From the NCBI GenBank assembly GCA_000349905.1, contig KB722738.1:1873132-1937131 (forward strand): a DNA stretch of 64,000 nucleotides, given 5' to 3'. The translations under genes and the position numbers were made by a program. The notes below the pieces were generated by a model. The model saw only the letters and a program-made list of their open reading frames with translations, ran no database searches and was not told the DNA's origin. Position 1 is the stretch's first letter. Each line of letters opens with the position of its first letter. The DNA is from Volvariella volvacea V23 (lineage: Eukaryota > Basidiomycota > Agaricomycetes > Agaricales > Pluteaceae). Shown piece by piece: positions 1 through 10,124 of this stretch.

Positions 1-247
1 GGCCTTGCCTCCATCGTCGATGGTATCAAGGTATGCTGAACCGCGATTGATGACAAGATCCCTCGTATGCTCTGAAAACGTCTCTTGCAAACGTTGTCCA
101 AGGCGCGTGGCGTTTTCTGTAATGGCGTTGAGATACTGGCCGGACATGGGTATAATCAAGTCAATTGCGCATCACGTGTACACCAATAACTCCAGGCAAA
201 GGTGGCCCGACGGTCCGCAGTTATGCACTACAGTGCAGGTAAAACTA

Positions 248-2165
248 CTACGAAAAGTCCAGCAGGACAACCTCCGTCGCGTGGATGTCCAAACCACTAC
301 TAACACTCAGGCGTTCCATACTCAGCGGACCCCCAACCCTGCCATCTGGCGTTTCATAAGTCTGTCCACCCCAAGTCAAACCAGAAGCATCATCCGCACG
401 CCTGAGGAGTCGGGCTCAGTAGGCGAGTGTCACAATGAGCTTGGGGACGCACCCAATAGCCAGCCTCTTGGCTTAGAACGAACTGGGAGCTGGGGAGCTA
501 CCCCGCAGTGCCAAAGCAATATGAACCACAGGTCTTGGGCTTGAGTCTCCGTTCAGGTACGCTCTTGAGTTGATCAGCACTACTCGCTTCAAGGCCCTAT
601 CCCCTCCTGAATAAAAAGCGTATCCAGAATCTGTGGGTGGTCAATCATCACTTCTAAGACCAAGGTATTGCCTCCACTTCCGAGCGCTTCAGCAACAACG
701 ACAGCAGCATAGTATTGCGGTTGAACGTGAGCAGGGGCTGGACTTGGAAGAGGCGATCCGTCCAAAATAGATCGGGTCAAGGAGATGGGTTGGATCTGGG
801 TCATGGATATAGAGTCCAAGTCAGTTGCCAGAGATTACCATCCATTTACAATACATTACCAAGTTGTACTTGTATCCGATGCCCTCGTGGAAGAATACGC
901 GAGATATGCCTATCTGAGTTCTGGAGGAGCCGTATGAAACTCTGGCACATTATTCCTAAGAGGAGAACCTACGCAAATAGAGCATAGTCTAGTGTCCATA
1001 GCACTGCACCTGCTGCATTGCTGACACCTGGAGCACCCTAGGTCACGATATCGATCAATCGTCGGTACTTCCCAAGAGAAAGGAAGCTTACATGACAAGC
1101 ATAGCTATTGGTCTCACCAAGAATGTTATCCAAACCCCGGCTGCGAACTGCGGATATATCTGGCAGAAAACTAGTTAAATTGCTCCGAATCGTAGATTTT
1201 GTCATCAAATCTTGAAGTAGGCCTCCATTCCCCGTACAGAACGAGCCACTATAACGGTGCTGAGATATGCTAGAATAACTTGACGTAGAGAGCAAATTTC
1301 TAAGTAACTTATTATTCGCGTAGATATTATCTTTCCAGGATCAGAGTCAAGAATTCCACTGTCGAAGGTAGCCTGAGGAGAGAATCCCGTGCTTGAATGG
1401 GACGACCCACCTGCAAGTACGGCATTAGCAACGTAAATTACCCCCATGCTGAATGCATACTCCTGTGTATATTGCTGGGAGCTGTAATTGCTCGATCGCA
1501 GCCCATTGTTACGATATAAATCGGGCTCATTACCGAACGTTATGGCGTCGAGCACAATGTTAGCATCCCGTACAGCAGGGGAAGAGAAGGCTTTCAGGAT
1601 AGACTGCGCTTGAAGGTAGGCAGCCGTGACATTATTCCCCCAAGGTTTACACCCCAAATTACATGTGTACCTGCTATCACTATGTTAGCACGTTGGAAGT
1701 CCACGACTGCTACACACGCCTGAAGGGAGGAATCACGCAGTTTGGTAAAACGCGTCCCCAACTACGATCTCCGCTGCCTCAGGGTACGGCACAGTCGTGC
1801 TTGGATTTGGGAACCTTTGTTGAACCCACTAGTTATCGACTGTCATTACTCTTCCCCGACCCACGTAGAAGACGACTCACCTGGAGGCCCGGGTTAAAGT
1901 TAGTACGGTCCTGACTGTTAGCACCAACCCTTATCCGAGGGGCTTCGCCAGTAATCTGTTTAAGGTTGTCGAGGACATTGAAGAAGAATTCGTTTCTAGA
2001 GGTTGTACCGCTCCAGTCTGTCCAACGGTCTTGTTCAATTGACAAGGAAATAAACGAGCCGGAGACCCGTTGTGCTCCAGTCGGTGCAGTAAGCGGGATG
2101 GGCACTTCGAGACCGAAAACGAATGTGGCTGAAAGCGTGAACGAGAGAGTATAGCGTAGGATCAT
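248..2165 (-). pseudogene. GH79-like beta-glucuronidase-type glycosidase, frame-disrupted
   Basis: Glycoside hydrolase family 79 enzymes remove glucuronic acid from glycans outside the cell. Seen: an N-terminal hydrophobic signal after the ATG at 2163-2165, then family-typical stretches, including RVGANSQD, FGNEPDLY (with the catalytic-type Glu), ISQHRYSGSFC, GETNSYACH, ISRVFFHEGIGYKYN, a C-terminal beta domain with LINSRAYLNG and LTWGGQTYETPDGRV, and a stop at 248-250. The reading frame breaks inside recognisable family sequence: once in a G5 run at 1637-1641 (GVNLG and GNNVTAA lie in different frames) and once near 626-630 (IDHPQI and SGYAFYSGG lie in different frames). A TAA also interrupts the C-terminal domain. 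Phases at the first two introns do not join cleanly. One intron (1270-1319) needs a GC donor. Several single-base lesions in one gene, while the neighbours read cleanly, favour a pseudogene over random assembly error, but error is not excluded. Confidence 0.72.
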
Positions 2166-2202
2166 GGTGGGTGAGGGGGGTGAGTGCAGAGAAAAAATAG
2201 TG

Positions 2203-2214
2203 TATTATATATTA
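2203..2214 (-). promoter_or_regulatory. TATA-like box of the GH79-like gene
   Basis: An AT-only TATA-type stretch sits about 40 bases upstream of the GH79 start codon on the minus strand. The remaining 2166-2720 interval is a divergent intergenic region between the GH79-like gene and the SERINC gene. I see no convincing coding sequence in it. Confidence 0.35.
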
Positions 2215-2720
2215 AGAGAGAAAATCAATTATACTTGCCTCAGATCAGCAACATTATGGCCATGCACGCATGCAAGCGTAGTGTGGAGTGAGCACTACTC
2301 CAAACGATCAGGAAACCAGTCCAAAAAATAAGGTAGACCTCGGACTGCAGGTCATTTGACAATTATGCACGAGAGGTGCTTGAGAAAAGAAGTACCCTTG
2401 CACGAAGTACATCTTTGCCTATAATACATGCACTTCGAAGAAGCGGCTCCTCGATAATGCGCCGATTTATCAGAGAAAGGCGAAGCACAGCCGACGACAT
2501 GTGGATCCGTGGACCAATTGAAGGTGCAAGGATGACTGCTGTCCCGGCTGTTGGAACAGAAGACATATATTCGGAGTGGTACAACCTGCAGGACAAGGTC
2601 GAAGCTTGGTCGCCTCGACTCGGCCCGAGATCACGTTGGCCGTGTTTGGTTCCCCGGCTTGAGGGCAATGACATACTGGGGTCAGACGGAAGTACTCCTC
2701 AGCCATTCACTGCAGCAACA

Positions 2721-4633
2721 ATGGGGCTGCTATTCTCTCTTCCCATCGCCGGTGTATTGGGCACCGTCGCATCGTCATGTCTTGCTGGCGTAGCATTCTG
2801 CTTCACCTCAACAGCCGGTCAGTTAATTGGGCACATATCCTCCTCCTAACTGCTGACCATCGCCGCAGCATCCATGTTCTTCAAATCATGTAACTGCAAT
2901 TCCTCAATCGCTACTCGTGTTGGGTTTGCGGTATGCATAGCCAGGGGTCCTTGATTTTCATATGTGCTGATATGCAGCCGCTCAGATCATATTCTCCTTA
3001 AATTCCATGCTGGCATGGTTGATGAAGACCGACTGGGCAATACGGCAGATCGAGAAGCTCGCTTTTGATTATATCAAGATGGATTGCGCTGGAGGGAAGT
3101 GTTACGGAGTACTAGCGGTATGTGGGTATGTTGTATGTGTGCCTGCATCCCTCACGGCACCTCGCAGGTCCATCGCATTTGCTTCGCTCTTTCGCTCTTC
3201 CACTTTATTCTCAGTCTGGCATTAATTGGCGTAAAGGACACACGTGATAAACGTGCAGCCATCCAAAATGGGTGCGAACTATTATGGACTATACACTGAC
3301 AACGCCTGACATCTCGCAGGTGGTGGGGTCCCAAGGTTTTGCTATGGCTCATCCTCCTCAGCGTTTCCTTCTTTATTCCCAACCAATTCTTCATGGTCTG
3401 GGGTAACTACATCGCATTAATTGGTGCAACGATCTTTATCCTCCTTGGCCTCGTCCTCCTCGTCGACTTCGCTCATTCTTGGTCCGAAATGTGCCTCGAG
3501 AACTGGGAAAACTCTCCAACGGGATCCAACCTCTGGCAATGGATCCTAATCGGTTCGACTGCCCTCATGTACGCTTTCACCATTTCCATGACCGGTGTTC
3601 TGTACGGATACTTTGCCGGATCTGGCTGCGAGCTCAACCGGTTCTTCATCTCATTCAACCTGGCACTCTGCATCATTATCACGATTATGTGCGTTCACCC
3701 CGTCATCCAGGAATATAACCCTCGTTCTGGACTCGCACAATCTGCCATGGTTGCTGCTTACTGCACCTATCTCATCGTCTCGGCAGTGGGCAATCACACT
3801 CATGAATCTGCATCTTGCAACCCCCTGCGTAACCACGGCAATAGCGCAGACGGCACACGTCGTGCGGCTACTGTTCTGGGTGGTTTATTCACCTTCGTCG
3901 CTATTGCCTACTCGACCACTCGCGCTGCTACTCAAAGTCGTGCATTGGTTGGAAAAGGGAAGAAGGGTCAAATACAGCTTTCCGATGATTCCCTTAACGG
4001 CCACTCTGAAATGAACTATGTCACGACTCAGCCTGGACGAACAGAGTCTCCTAGGTATCAGGCGCTCCTGGCTGCCGTCGAAGCAGGGTAGGTTGATCAA
4101 GATGTATTCGGGAGGCTGATATCGATTGAAACGCTCCAGCGCGATTCCTGCATCTGCTTTGAACGATGAATGGGATGAAGAAGATGAAGAAGATACTGGC
4201 GAGGGCCGTGATGACGAACGAACCGGAACCCGGTACAATGTGAGTTGTGCTGTCCAAATCAATAGCATCCACTGAGGTTCTTGCAGTACTCTTGGTTCCA
4301 TGTGATCTTTGCAATGGGTTCGATGTATGTTGCGATGCTCCTAACCGATTGGTAAGTACAAGCGCACCTGTTGCGCGTAGGGGCTTACAGCTCTGGAATT
4401 TTAGGAACATTGTTTCCAAGCATCCTATTGAAGGACCTGTCGACCCAGATAACGATGTTTACATTGGCCGTTCAGAAGTGGCTATGTGGATGCGAGTTGT
4501 GTCCAGTTGGCTATGTATGCTTTTGTATATCTGGAGTTTGATTGCGCCTGTGCTTTTCCCGGACCGGTAGGTTTTTGAATGCATCTCGTCGAGTCCATTG
4601 CTCAACCGATTCTATAGTTTTGAGGATTTGTAG
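2721..4633 (+). CDS. TMS1: SERINC/TMS1 family membrane protein
   Basis: Serine incorporator family protein, a roughly ten-helix membrane protein of vacuole, ER or Golgi membranes. Work on animal SERINCs links the family to serine and phospholipid incorporation and lipid scrambling. Seen: the start MGLLFSLPIAGVLG, followed by SSCLAGVAFCFTSTA; a cysteine-rich SCNCNSSIATRVGF after intron 1; then hydrophobic segments with the family motifs CAGGKCYGV, WWGPKVL, FIPNQFF, LVDFAHSW and ISMTGVLYGYF. A second half holds an acidic loop and the terminal TM segment ending APVLFPDR. Reading through gives a stop at 4568-4570, but a GTAGGT donor there joined to 4618 gives the ending DRFEDL, which fits the family better, so I place the end at 4633. 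There are several short introns, the first donor at 2818. Identity is confident; the last exon is inferred. Confidence 0.93.
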
Positions 4634-4763
4634 TATTTTTTCCCCAGAGTTATCCACACTTCTTATCGCCTTTACTTGTGGTTTTGTTTTAGTTGACCCT
4701 GGGATTCATGTAATTTTGTATCCTTAGGACTATTTCACGGAATTTGATCGTGAGACTACCAAC

Positions 4764-4768
4764 AAAAA
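4764..4768 (-). terminator. Pol III T5 terminator of tRNA-Gly
   Basis: A run of five T on the minus strand lies four bases after the tRNA discriminator base. This is the expected RNA polymerase III stop signal. Confidence 0.7.
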
Positions 4769-4772
4769 TTTA

Positions 4773-4854
4773 TGCATTAAGGGGGAATCGAACCCCCGGC
4801 GGGTCGAGCTTATTAGAATGGCAACGACCCAGGTTACCACTACCCCATTAATGC
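4773..4854 (-). tRNA. tRNA-Gly (anticodon GCC) with an 11-base intron
   Basis: The minus strand folds as a cloverleaf. The acceptor arms GCATTAA and TTAATGC pair perfectly and are followed by discriminator A. The D-arm region contains TAGTGGTAAC (A-box-like). The anticodon stem is GGTCG/CGACC. The T-arm is GGGGG-TTCGATT-CCCCC, with the B-box GGTTCGATTCC. The anticodon loop is enlarged to 18 bases. Removing 11 bases (4808-4818), directly 3' of the base after the anticodon, gives a normal 7-base loop with GCC at 4820-4822. The mature length of 71 is normal for tRNA-Gly, and the acceptor sequence resembles fungal tRNA-Gly. The intron sits at the canonical 37/38 position. Confidence 0.92.
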
Positions 4855-4942
4855 TCGTGAAAATCAACGACATCAATAACAACTGGATGTCAAACCTATC
4901 GTCATATCTGGATTGTAATTGCATCTCCCTTGCACAAGTGCG

Positions 4943-6279
4943 ATGAGGCTTGCCACCCTTGTCCCGGACATATCTCAAGAATTAGTTGAGGCACTCGGTG
5001 GATGTGGCATCCACACGGACATCGAGTTGGTATTTTCCCCCCCTGTTGAAATACTCAAGCGTCTCCCCGATGGCGCAGCAACACTTCAACAAATTATCGA
5101 TACCATAGACACTATTAGGCGACTCAACTCTGCACCCGGCAAATCTGCGTTGGACTTACTGGAAGAGGAGAAGCGAAGGAAACAAACTGACCCTGTGATT
5201 TTGACAGGTTTGGAGGAATTGGATCGGTTGGTGGATGATCGTAGTGGAGTAGATGAGGACGAAACTAGTGTCCAGGTTGGTTTTGGTGGAGGAAGGGTTA
5301 TCCAGCTCGCTGGCGATCACAGGGTTGGAAAGACTGTAAGCTTCTATTACGCATTCCTGCACTTTCGGGGTTAGAGCATATAGCATCTCTGACATTCCCG
5401 GGACATCGTAGGCGTTTACTCAGTACCTAATCATTCGGTACTTGATTACATCTCATTATGATGGGGCATTATGGATCGACACAACTGGCGACTTCTCTCC
5501 CGAAATAATTGCACACTTGTTAAGATCTCCCAACCTTGCATTCAATGGGGTAGGTTATCCAGCCAAGATTCAGTCCTGTTTCCTGAGCCCGTTCAGTCTA
5601 TTGAGGCCGTCCTGGAAAGGTTGCAAGTTTGCTTTGCTTTTGACGTTGGGACAGTATTCGACGTCCTCGAAGAGCTCAGCTCAAATTTTGATGTAAGCAT
5701 ACTAAAACTCCCCTATCTATGCCACAGCATTGATTTTCCCTAGACTAGTTAGCGATGGTACAAACAAGATGCATTGTGATCGACAGCATTGCTCCCTTGC
5801 TTGGACCGTCATTAAGTGCAGAGTCATCCCAAGGCCATGCTCAAATGATCAACTTGATGCGCCATCTCCGGTCTATCTCAAGGACGCACGGCATAGCCGT
5901 TTTTGTGGGTTTCACGTTACATCCTTGCCATCTGGTACTAACCTTGACCCAAGGTGGTCAATAGTGCGACGCTGGTCAGGCCTGGAGATGTCGCTCCCCC
6001 CGCCGTGGTTGCGACAAATAAGAAGCCCTCTTTAGGCCCTTCCTTTGCCTATTTAGTAGATGCGACACTGTGGATGGGACGTGGTAACCCGCAGGCGGAC
6101 ATCATGGAAGACGATGAGACAACAGTACACACGATTGAGGTTCTAACCTCACGGCATAGTGTAAGTGCGTTCCTTGTGGGGAATCAGATCTAGTAGCCAA
6201 TCCCCTGAATTATGCTGTCTAGCCATCTAGAAACTGGTGTTCCTTTCGAATGAAAGAGGGTATTCCTGAATGTATCTAA
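4943..6279 (+). CDS. RAD51-paralogue recombinase, RAD51D-like
   Basis: RecA/RAD51-superfamily ATPase of homologous recombination. Paralogues of the RAD51D/XRCC2 type form complexes that help load RAD51. Seen: a small N-terminal helical region (ELVEALGGCGI); a linker; the paralogue-type phrase DPVILTGLEELDRLVDD; a Walker A box GDHRVGKT at the end of exon 1, with intron donor right after it; then the core beta strands ALWIDTTGDFSP; a Walker B CIVIDSIAPLL; and a C-terminal ATLWMGRG region. The last exon (after the donor near 6160 and acceptor TAG near 6224) supplies HSPSRNWCSFRMKEGIPECI and a stop at 6277-6279, matching the family ending better than read-through to 6193. I chose the ATG at 4943 because it begins the conserved region. 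The residues inside the P-loop (DHRV) are unusual but keep GxxxxGKT. The specific paralogue class is inferred. Confidence 0.82.
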
Positions 6280-6931
6280 GAGCCGTCCCACCCCTCTTTG
6301 AGTTCACCGGAACTCTCACGACGGCAAGCACACCAAGTGCAGTAGCACCTCTTGTGTTCCATTCTCAAGTCTGTAGAGCAGCAACGCCATTCTCGTGTAT
6401 TATGAGAATCAAGCGACATTGTTGATCACGATACAACTTGAGATGTGCGTTTTGATATAAACTGCTTGCCATTTACCTCCAAAAAGTGGAGATCCTTCAG
6501 GCATATCACTTGGAAAAACCTTTTGCCTAGGCTTCGCAGCGGGGCCTTTGTGTAGTTGGGACGACGTACATACTCACGATGGTATCCAGCCAAACAACGA
6601 TTGTCCCTGACTGACTTCTCGAGCGAAGCTAACTTTCACACTACCGTGTGCACCAAATAATTCCTTGAAGGGATTCGAGGCACAATGTGCCAGGACATTA
6701 GAGGGAAAAGCGCACACCACACATCCAACTGGCAGGTAGAATGTCAAATCCCAAATCGAGCCTGTTTACGCCGAGTCCAGTTCACGACCTTTGTTCCAAT
6801 CTTCATCATCCCTTACCCACGTTGCCGATCCACCGTCATCGTCAATTGCATAAACTCACTCTACCGCATAATACCACCTCAACGCTTTACTCTTTTTTCC
6901 CCTCTTGACTGAAAGGTCGGTACCTGTATGT
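6280..6931. other. Intergenic, no gene recognised
   Basis: About 650 bases between the RAD51-like gene and the DUF6533 gene. Open stretches are short and show no family similarity. I see only pyrimidine-rich sequence near 6880-6905, compatible with the promoter of the next gene. Confidence 0.4.
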
Positions 6932-8601
6932 ATGTCTACGGTCGTGATCGCAACAAACGAGGTCTTCGAGGAAATGTATGTTCGATCAAATTCTGTGTTA
7001 TCTATCAAAAGCTTTACCCTGGTCTCAACATTCCTAAGTAAACATGCTACGAATATGACACTTGCGGCTCTGGGTAAGTACACCCATACGCTGGCCTGAT
7101 CAAAACCCTTGACTGAAAACTGATAGTGATTCTCTACTACGAGTATTGCCTGACATTGTCTGCGGAAGTAGAGCGCTTCTGGTCGGTCAGGCGACTTACG
7201 TGGACGTCGTTGCTATTTTACATCAATCGATATCTTGCACTATTCGGCCATATTCCTATTTTTTTGGAATACTTCTTGACCGTCCCGGTGGAGAAGCAAT
7301 ATACAGTACGTAGTCCAATATCGGTTCATTGATTATAATAAGGCTGCTCACTGCGATAACCATCGCTTCTAGGTGTCAGTCAATAGGACTTGTTGAAGTA
7401 GTCTATCTTGAGCTGACAATATTTTCTGCATTCTACTTGGGCAGCTGTCGGCAGCTTGTGACATATCACCAATATTATGCAGTGGTTGCACAGGTCATCA
7501 TCGGTGGTTCGTCACATGTCCCTGTATATATTGCCTGCACCTTCACAATACTCTCTCCATTGACTCTTGAATCCGTTACAGCCTTGCTAATCACAAGGAC
7601 ATATGCACTGTACAACTGCAGTCGGCCTATCTTGATACTTCTACTTGCTTCGGCGCTTGCGGTTATCATTTACGGTGTGGTAAGTCTCCCAAGGCCTCAT
7701 CCCACCCACGTGTTTGACTTTACCAGATATGCACCGTGCTAAGCAAACCAAGTGAAGCGCCGCATGTGGCTATAGGTTCCATAGGCTCAACGAGCTGTCT
7801 TTTTCCGACCACTGAGGAAGAGTTGGTCTTCATTATCGAATTCTTGGCAGTCACTAACTAATTTTCCCTTCTGCGCGGCACATTACTTAGATCCCGCCGT
7901 AGGTGTCTCCCCTGTCCAGTACCACCAAGCACTCTTGTTCAAATCTGCTTCCAGGTTTAGCGAACGCCTGGACAGGAATGCTTGCGTTCGACATTATGAT
8001 TTTTCTCCTCACGGTTTACAAGTCTTGGCAGCATTACAAAAGCACGGGGAATAACCTAATGCGAATCTTACTCCGAGATGGTGCGTTCCAATTATAACTT
8101 GCAGCCCGTCTGATCCTCTGACGGAGGGGATAGGTTCAATCTATTTTGGGTGAGTTGAATATTTGTGTTCCAGCTGGGGAGACGTGGGTCGTGTTGCTGA
8201 CAGTCATGCACAGGGTTATGGTCATTTCAAACGTTATGAATATCCTATCATTTCATGTCAGTCTGACCTCTATGGTTATCACGGACACCGCAGCTAATTT
8301 CGTACCTGCCAGCTCATGCGGGTACGTCACAGATTATTGGAGTGCCCAACCGATTCCGAATGTCATTTAGCCCTACGAACGTGGTTTGGCGACTACATTA
8401 ACGAATATGTACGTCGACGATTCCTCATCTCTGATACCACCAACTAACATGTCCCCTGAGAATATCCTCAACCATGATGACACGCCTTCTGCTGAACCTA
8501 CGAGACCCAAAACTACTCAGACAAAGCCACCTCAGCGAGACGTATCCCCTAACAAGGGGCGCTACCCTTACCGATGTGGACCAGTCATTGGCCCCATATA
8601 A
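6932..8601 (+). CDS. DUF6533-type seven-helix membrane protein
   Basis: Member of a large Agaricomycete family of unknown function, with an N-terminal DUF6533 segment and about seven hydrophobic helices. Seen after the first splice: the hallmark-like LYYEYCLTLSAEVERFW and WTSLLFYINRYLALFG, then helices around IGLVEVVYLELTIFSAFYLG, ESVTALLITRTYALY (conserved R-YALY motif) and PILILLLASALAVIIYGV, a Cys-containing loop, WTGMLAFDIMIFLLTVYKSW, and a final helix pair. Introns begin at about 7075, 7310, 7680 and 8081. The C-terminus is uncertain. One model, using a GTACGT donor near 8320, continues in a hydrophilic tail (PPTNMSPENI) to a stop ending at 8601. Another reads RRRFLISDTTN to a stop at 8445-8447. 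It lies tail-to-tail with the aldolase gene. The family assignment is good; the function is unknown. Confidence 0.75.
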
Positions 8602-8763
8602 TACAAACCTCTCTCGGAGTCAGAACGAAACTAGTCTTCGATCATGCACTGATACCCAGTATAACTAGCATCACTAACTCGGATATACAGGCTGCGCCTG
8701 GTACACAGCATACAGACTCTCAGCGGATAACATGTATTCTAGTTGACATTTTGATTTGTGCAT

Positions 8764-9857
8764 TTACAACGATTTTTCCAATTTAATCAGTTCTACTAGT
8801 GTGTCGTACTTCTCGCCCACCAAACTGTCCGAACTGAGGGTCTTCAATGGTCCTCTGACAAAGGGTTGGCCGTAACCCCAGTGCTTCACGATGACCGCCT
8901 TCAGCCCTCCGATCCCACCAACTCTTCCTGCAGCCCAATCGCCATGAGCTAACTTAGCTTGCAAGACCATAGCATCGTCCAGCTTTCCCTCCTTGAATAG
9001 CGTATACAATCTCGCATGTACCTTTGGAATCAAGTTTACCAAAGCTCCGATGCTACCTGCGCTCCCGGATATCAAACCCTGGAGGAAAAGATCACTACGA
9101 CCGGCAAAGACAGCAAACTCTGATTGAGAGAAGCGGGTGGTGAGCCTGTGCAGCTTGCCCATGTTGCCGCAGGACAGTTTCGTCCCGACGATATTGGGGT
9201 GTCGAGCAAGAGTTCCAATCGTATCGGAGTCAAGGTCTTGACCTGCTGTTACCACAGGGAAATTGTAAATCATGGTAGGGATCGGAGAGGAATCCGCAAC
9301 CTAGGATATAGCGCATAAGCTGAACCCAGTAGACGCAACAGACAAGCAAACCTCTCTATGGAATCTCAAAATATTTTCCAAACTCATCTGGGGGGGCCAC
9401 GTCGACGGCGTCAAGACGAGTGCATGAGAGGCACCAGCTTCATGAGCATCGCGACAGAGCTGCTTCGTTTCTCTGGTGGACTGTGCGCCTGTACCTGCAA
9501 TGACAAAAACGTTCTGGAAGCCGTTTGCATCGAGAGTTTGTCGAGTGAGCTGGATTGCCCGCTTCCTCTCTTCATGGGAGCTGTGCCGTGTCCATGTAAG
9601 AGACAGCCAGAACGGGGGTGGAAGTGCTTAGCCCACAGATGCTGTGCTTCTCCGTTGGATCCTTGGACCAAGATGCCTGTCACCCCACCCTACTCCCCTG
9701 GCCGGTAAGGCCAGTATGAAGGCGCAAATGAAGAAACTTTCGTTACCTGAGCCAGTCTAAGAACATGAGCCTTGATTGAAGACTCGTCCAACTCCTCTTG
9801 CTCGTCGAAGAAGAGGACAGCCGGGACATAGATGCCAGGAGGAGGAGCAACGGACAT
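8764..9857 (-). CDS. DapA/HOGA-family class I aldolase
   Basis: Lyase of the dihydrodipicolinate synthase / N-acetylneuraminate lyase family, a TIM barrel that forms a Schiff base on lysine. Seen: N-terminal SVAPPPGIYVPAVLFF; the substrate-loop motif VQGSNGEAQHL (family G-[ST]-x-GE); TMIYNFPVVTAG, containing the conserved active-site Tyr; then IVGTKLSCGN, carrying the Schiff-base Lys; and a normal C-terminal helical region ending LIKLEKSL with stop at 8764-8766. The start at 9855-9857 is the first ATG before the conserved N-terminus. At least three introns are needed. In fungi, members act as 4-hydroxy-2-oxoglutarate aldolase or as L-threo-3-deoxy-hexulosonate aldolase in galacturonate breakdown; sequence alone does not decide here. 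It shares a 267-base divergent promoter region with MGM1. Confidence 0.85.
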
Positions 9858-10124
9858 GATTACTGGCAAGCAATCGATGCTGGGCGTAATTACGAGCTGC
9901 CTGATAAGATTGCAGATCTAATCTCCCTTCAACCGAGCCACGTGCAGTCGAGCCGAGCCGGTGACAATCAGTTCGGCTTTGCTGCAATTCCTAAATTCCT
10001 CTATTCCGTCCACCATCCCCGCCATTTCTCTCGTTCTCCTCGCCTCGCCCTCCTCTTCCCCAACGAGGGCCACTCGTACATAGGCCTGCTCATATTTCAT
10101 TAACCTGTCTTTCCAATACCCACC

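Noticed and set aside
3885..4419. Long minus-strand open frames
   Set aside because: They lie antisense to the SERINC exons and show no protein family.
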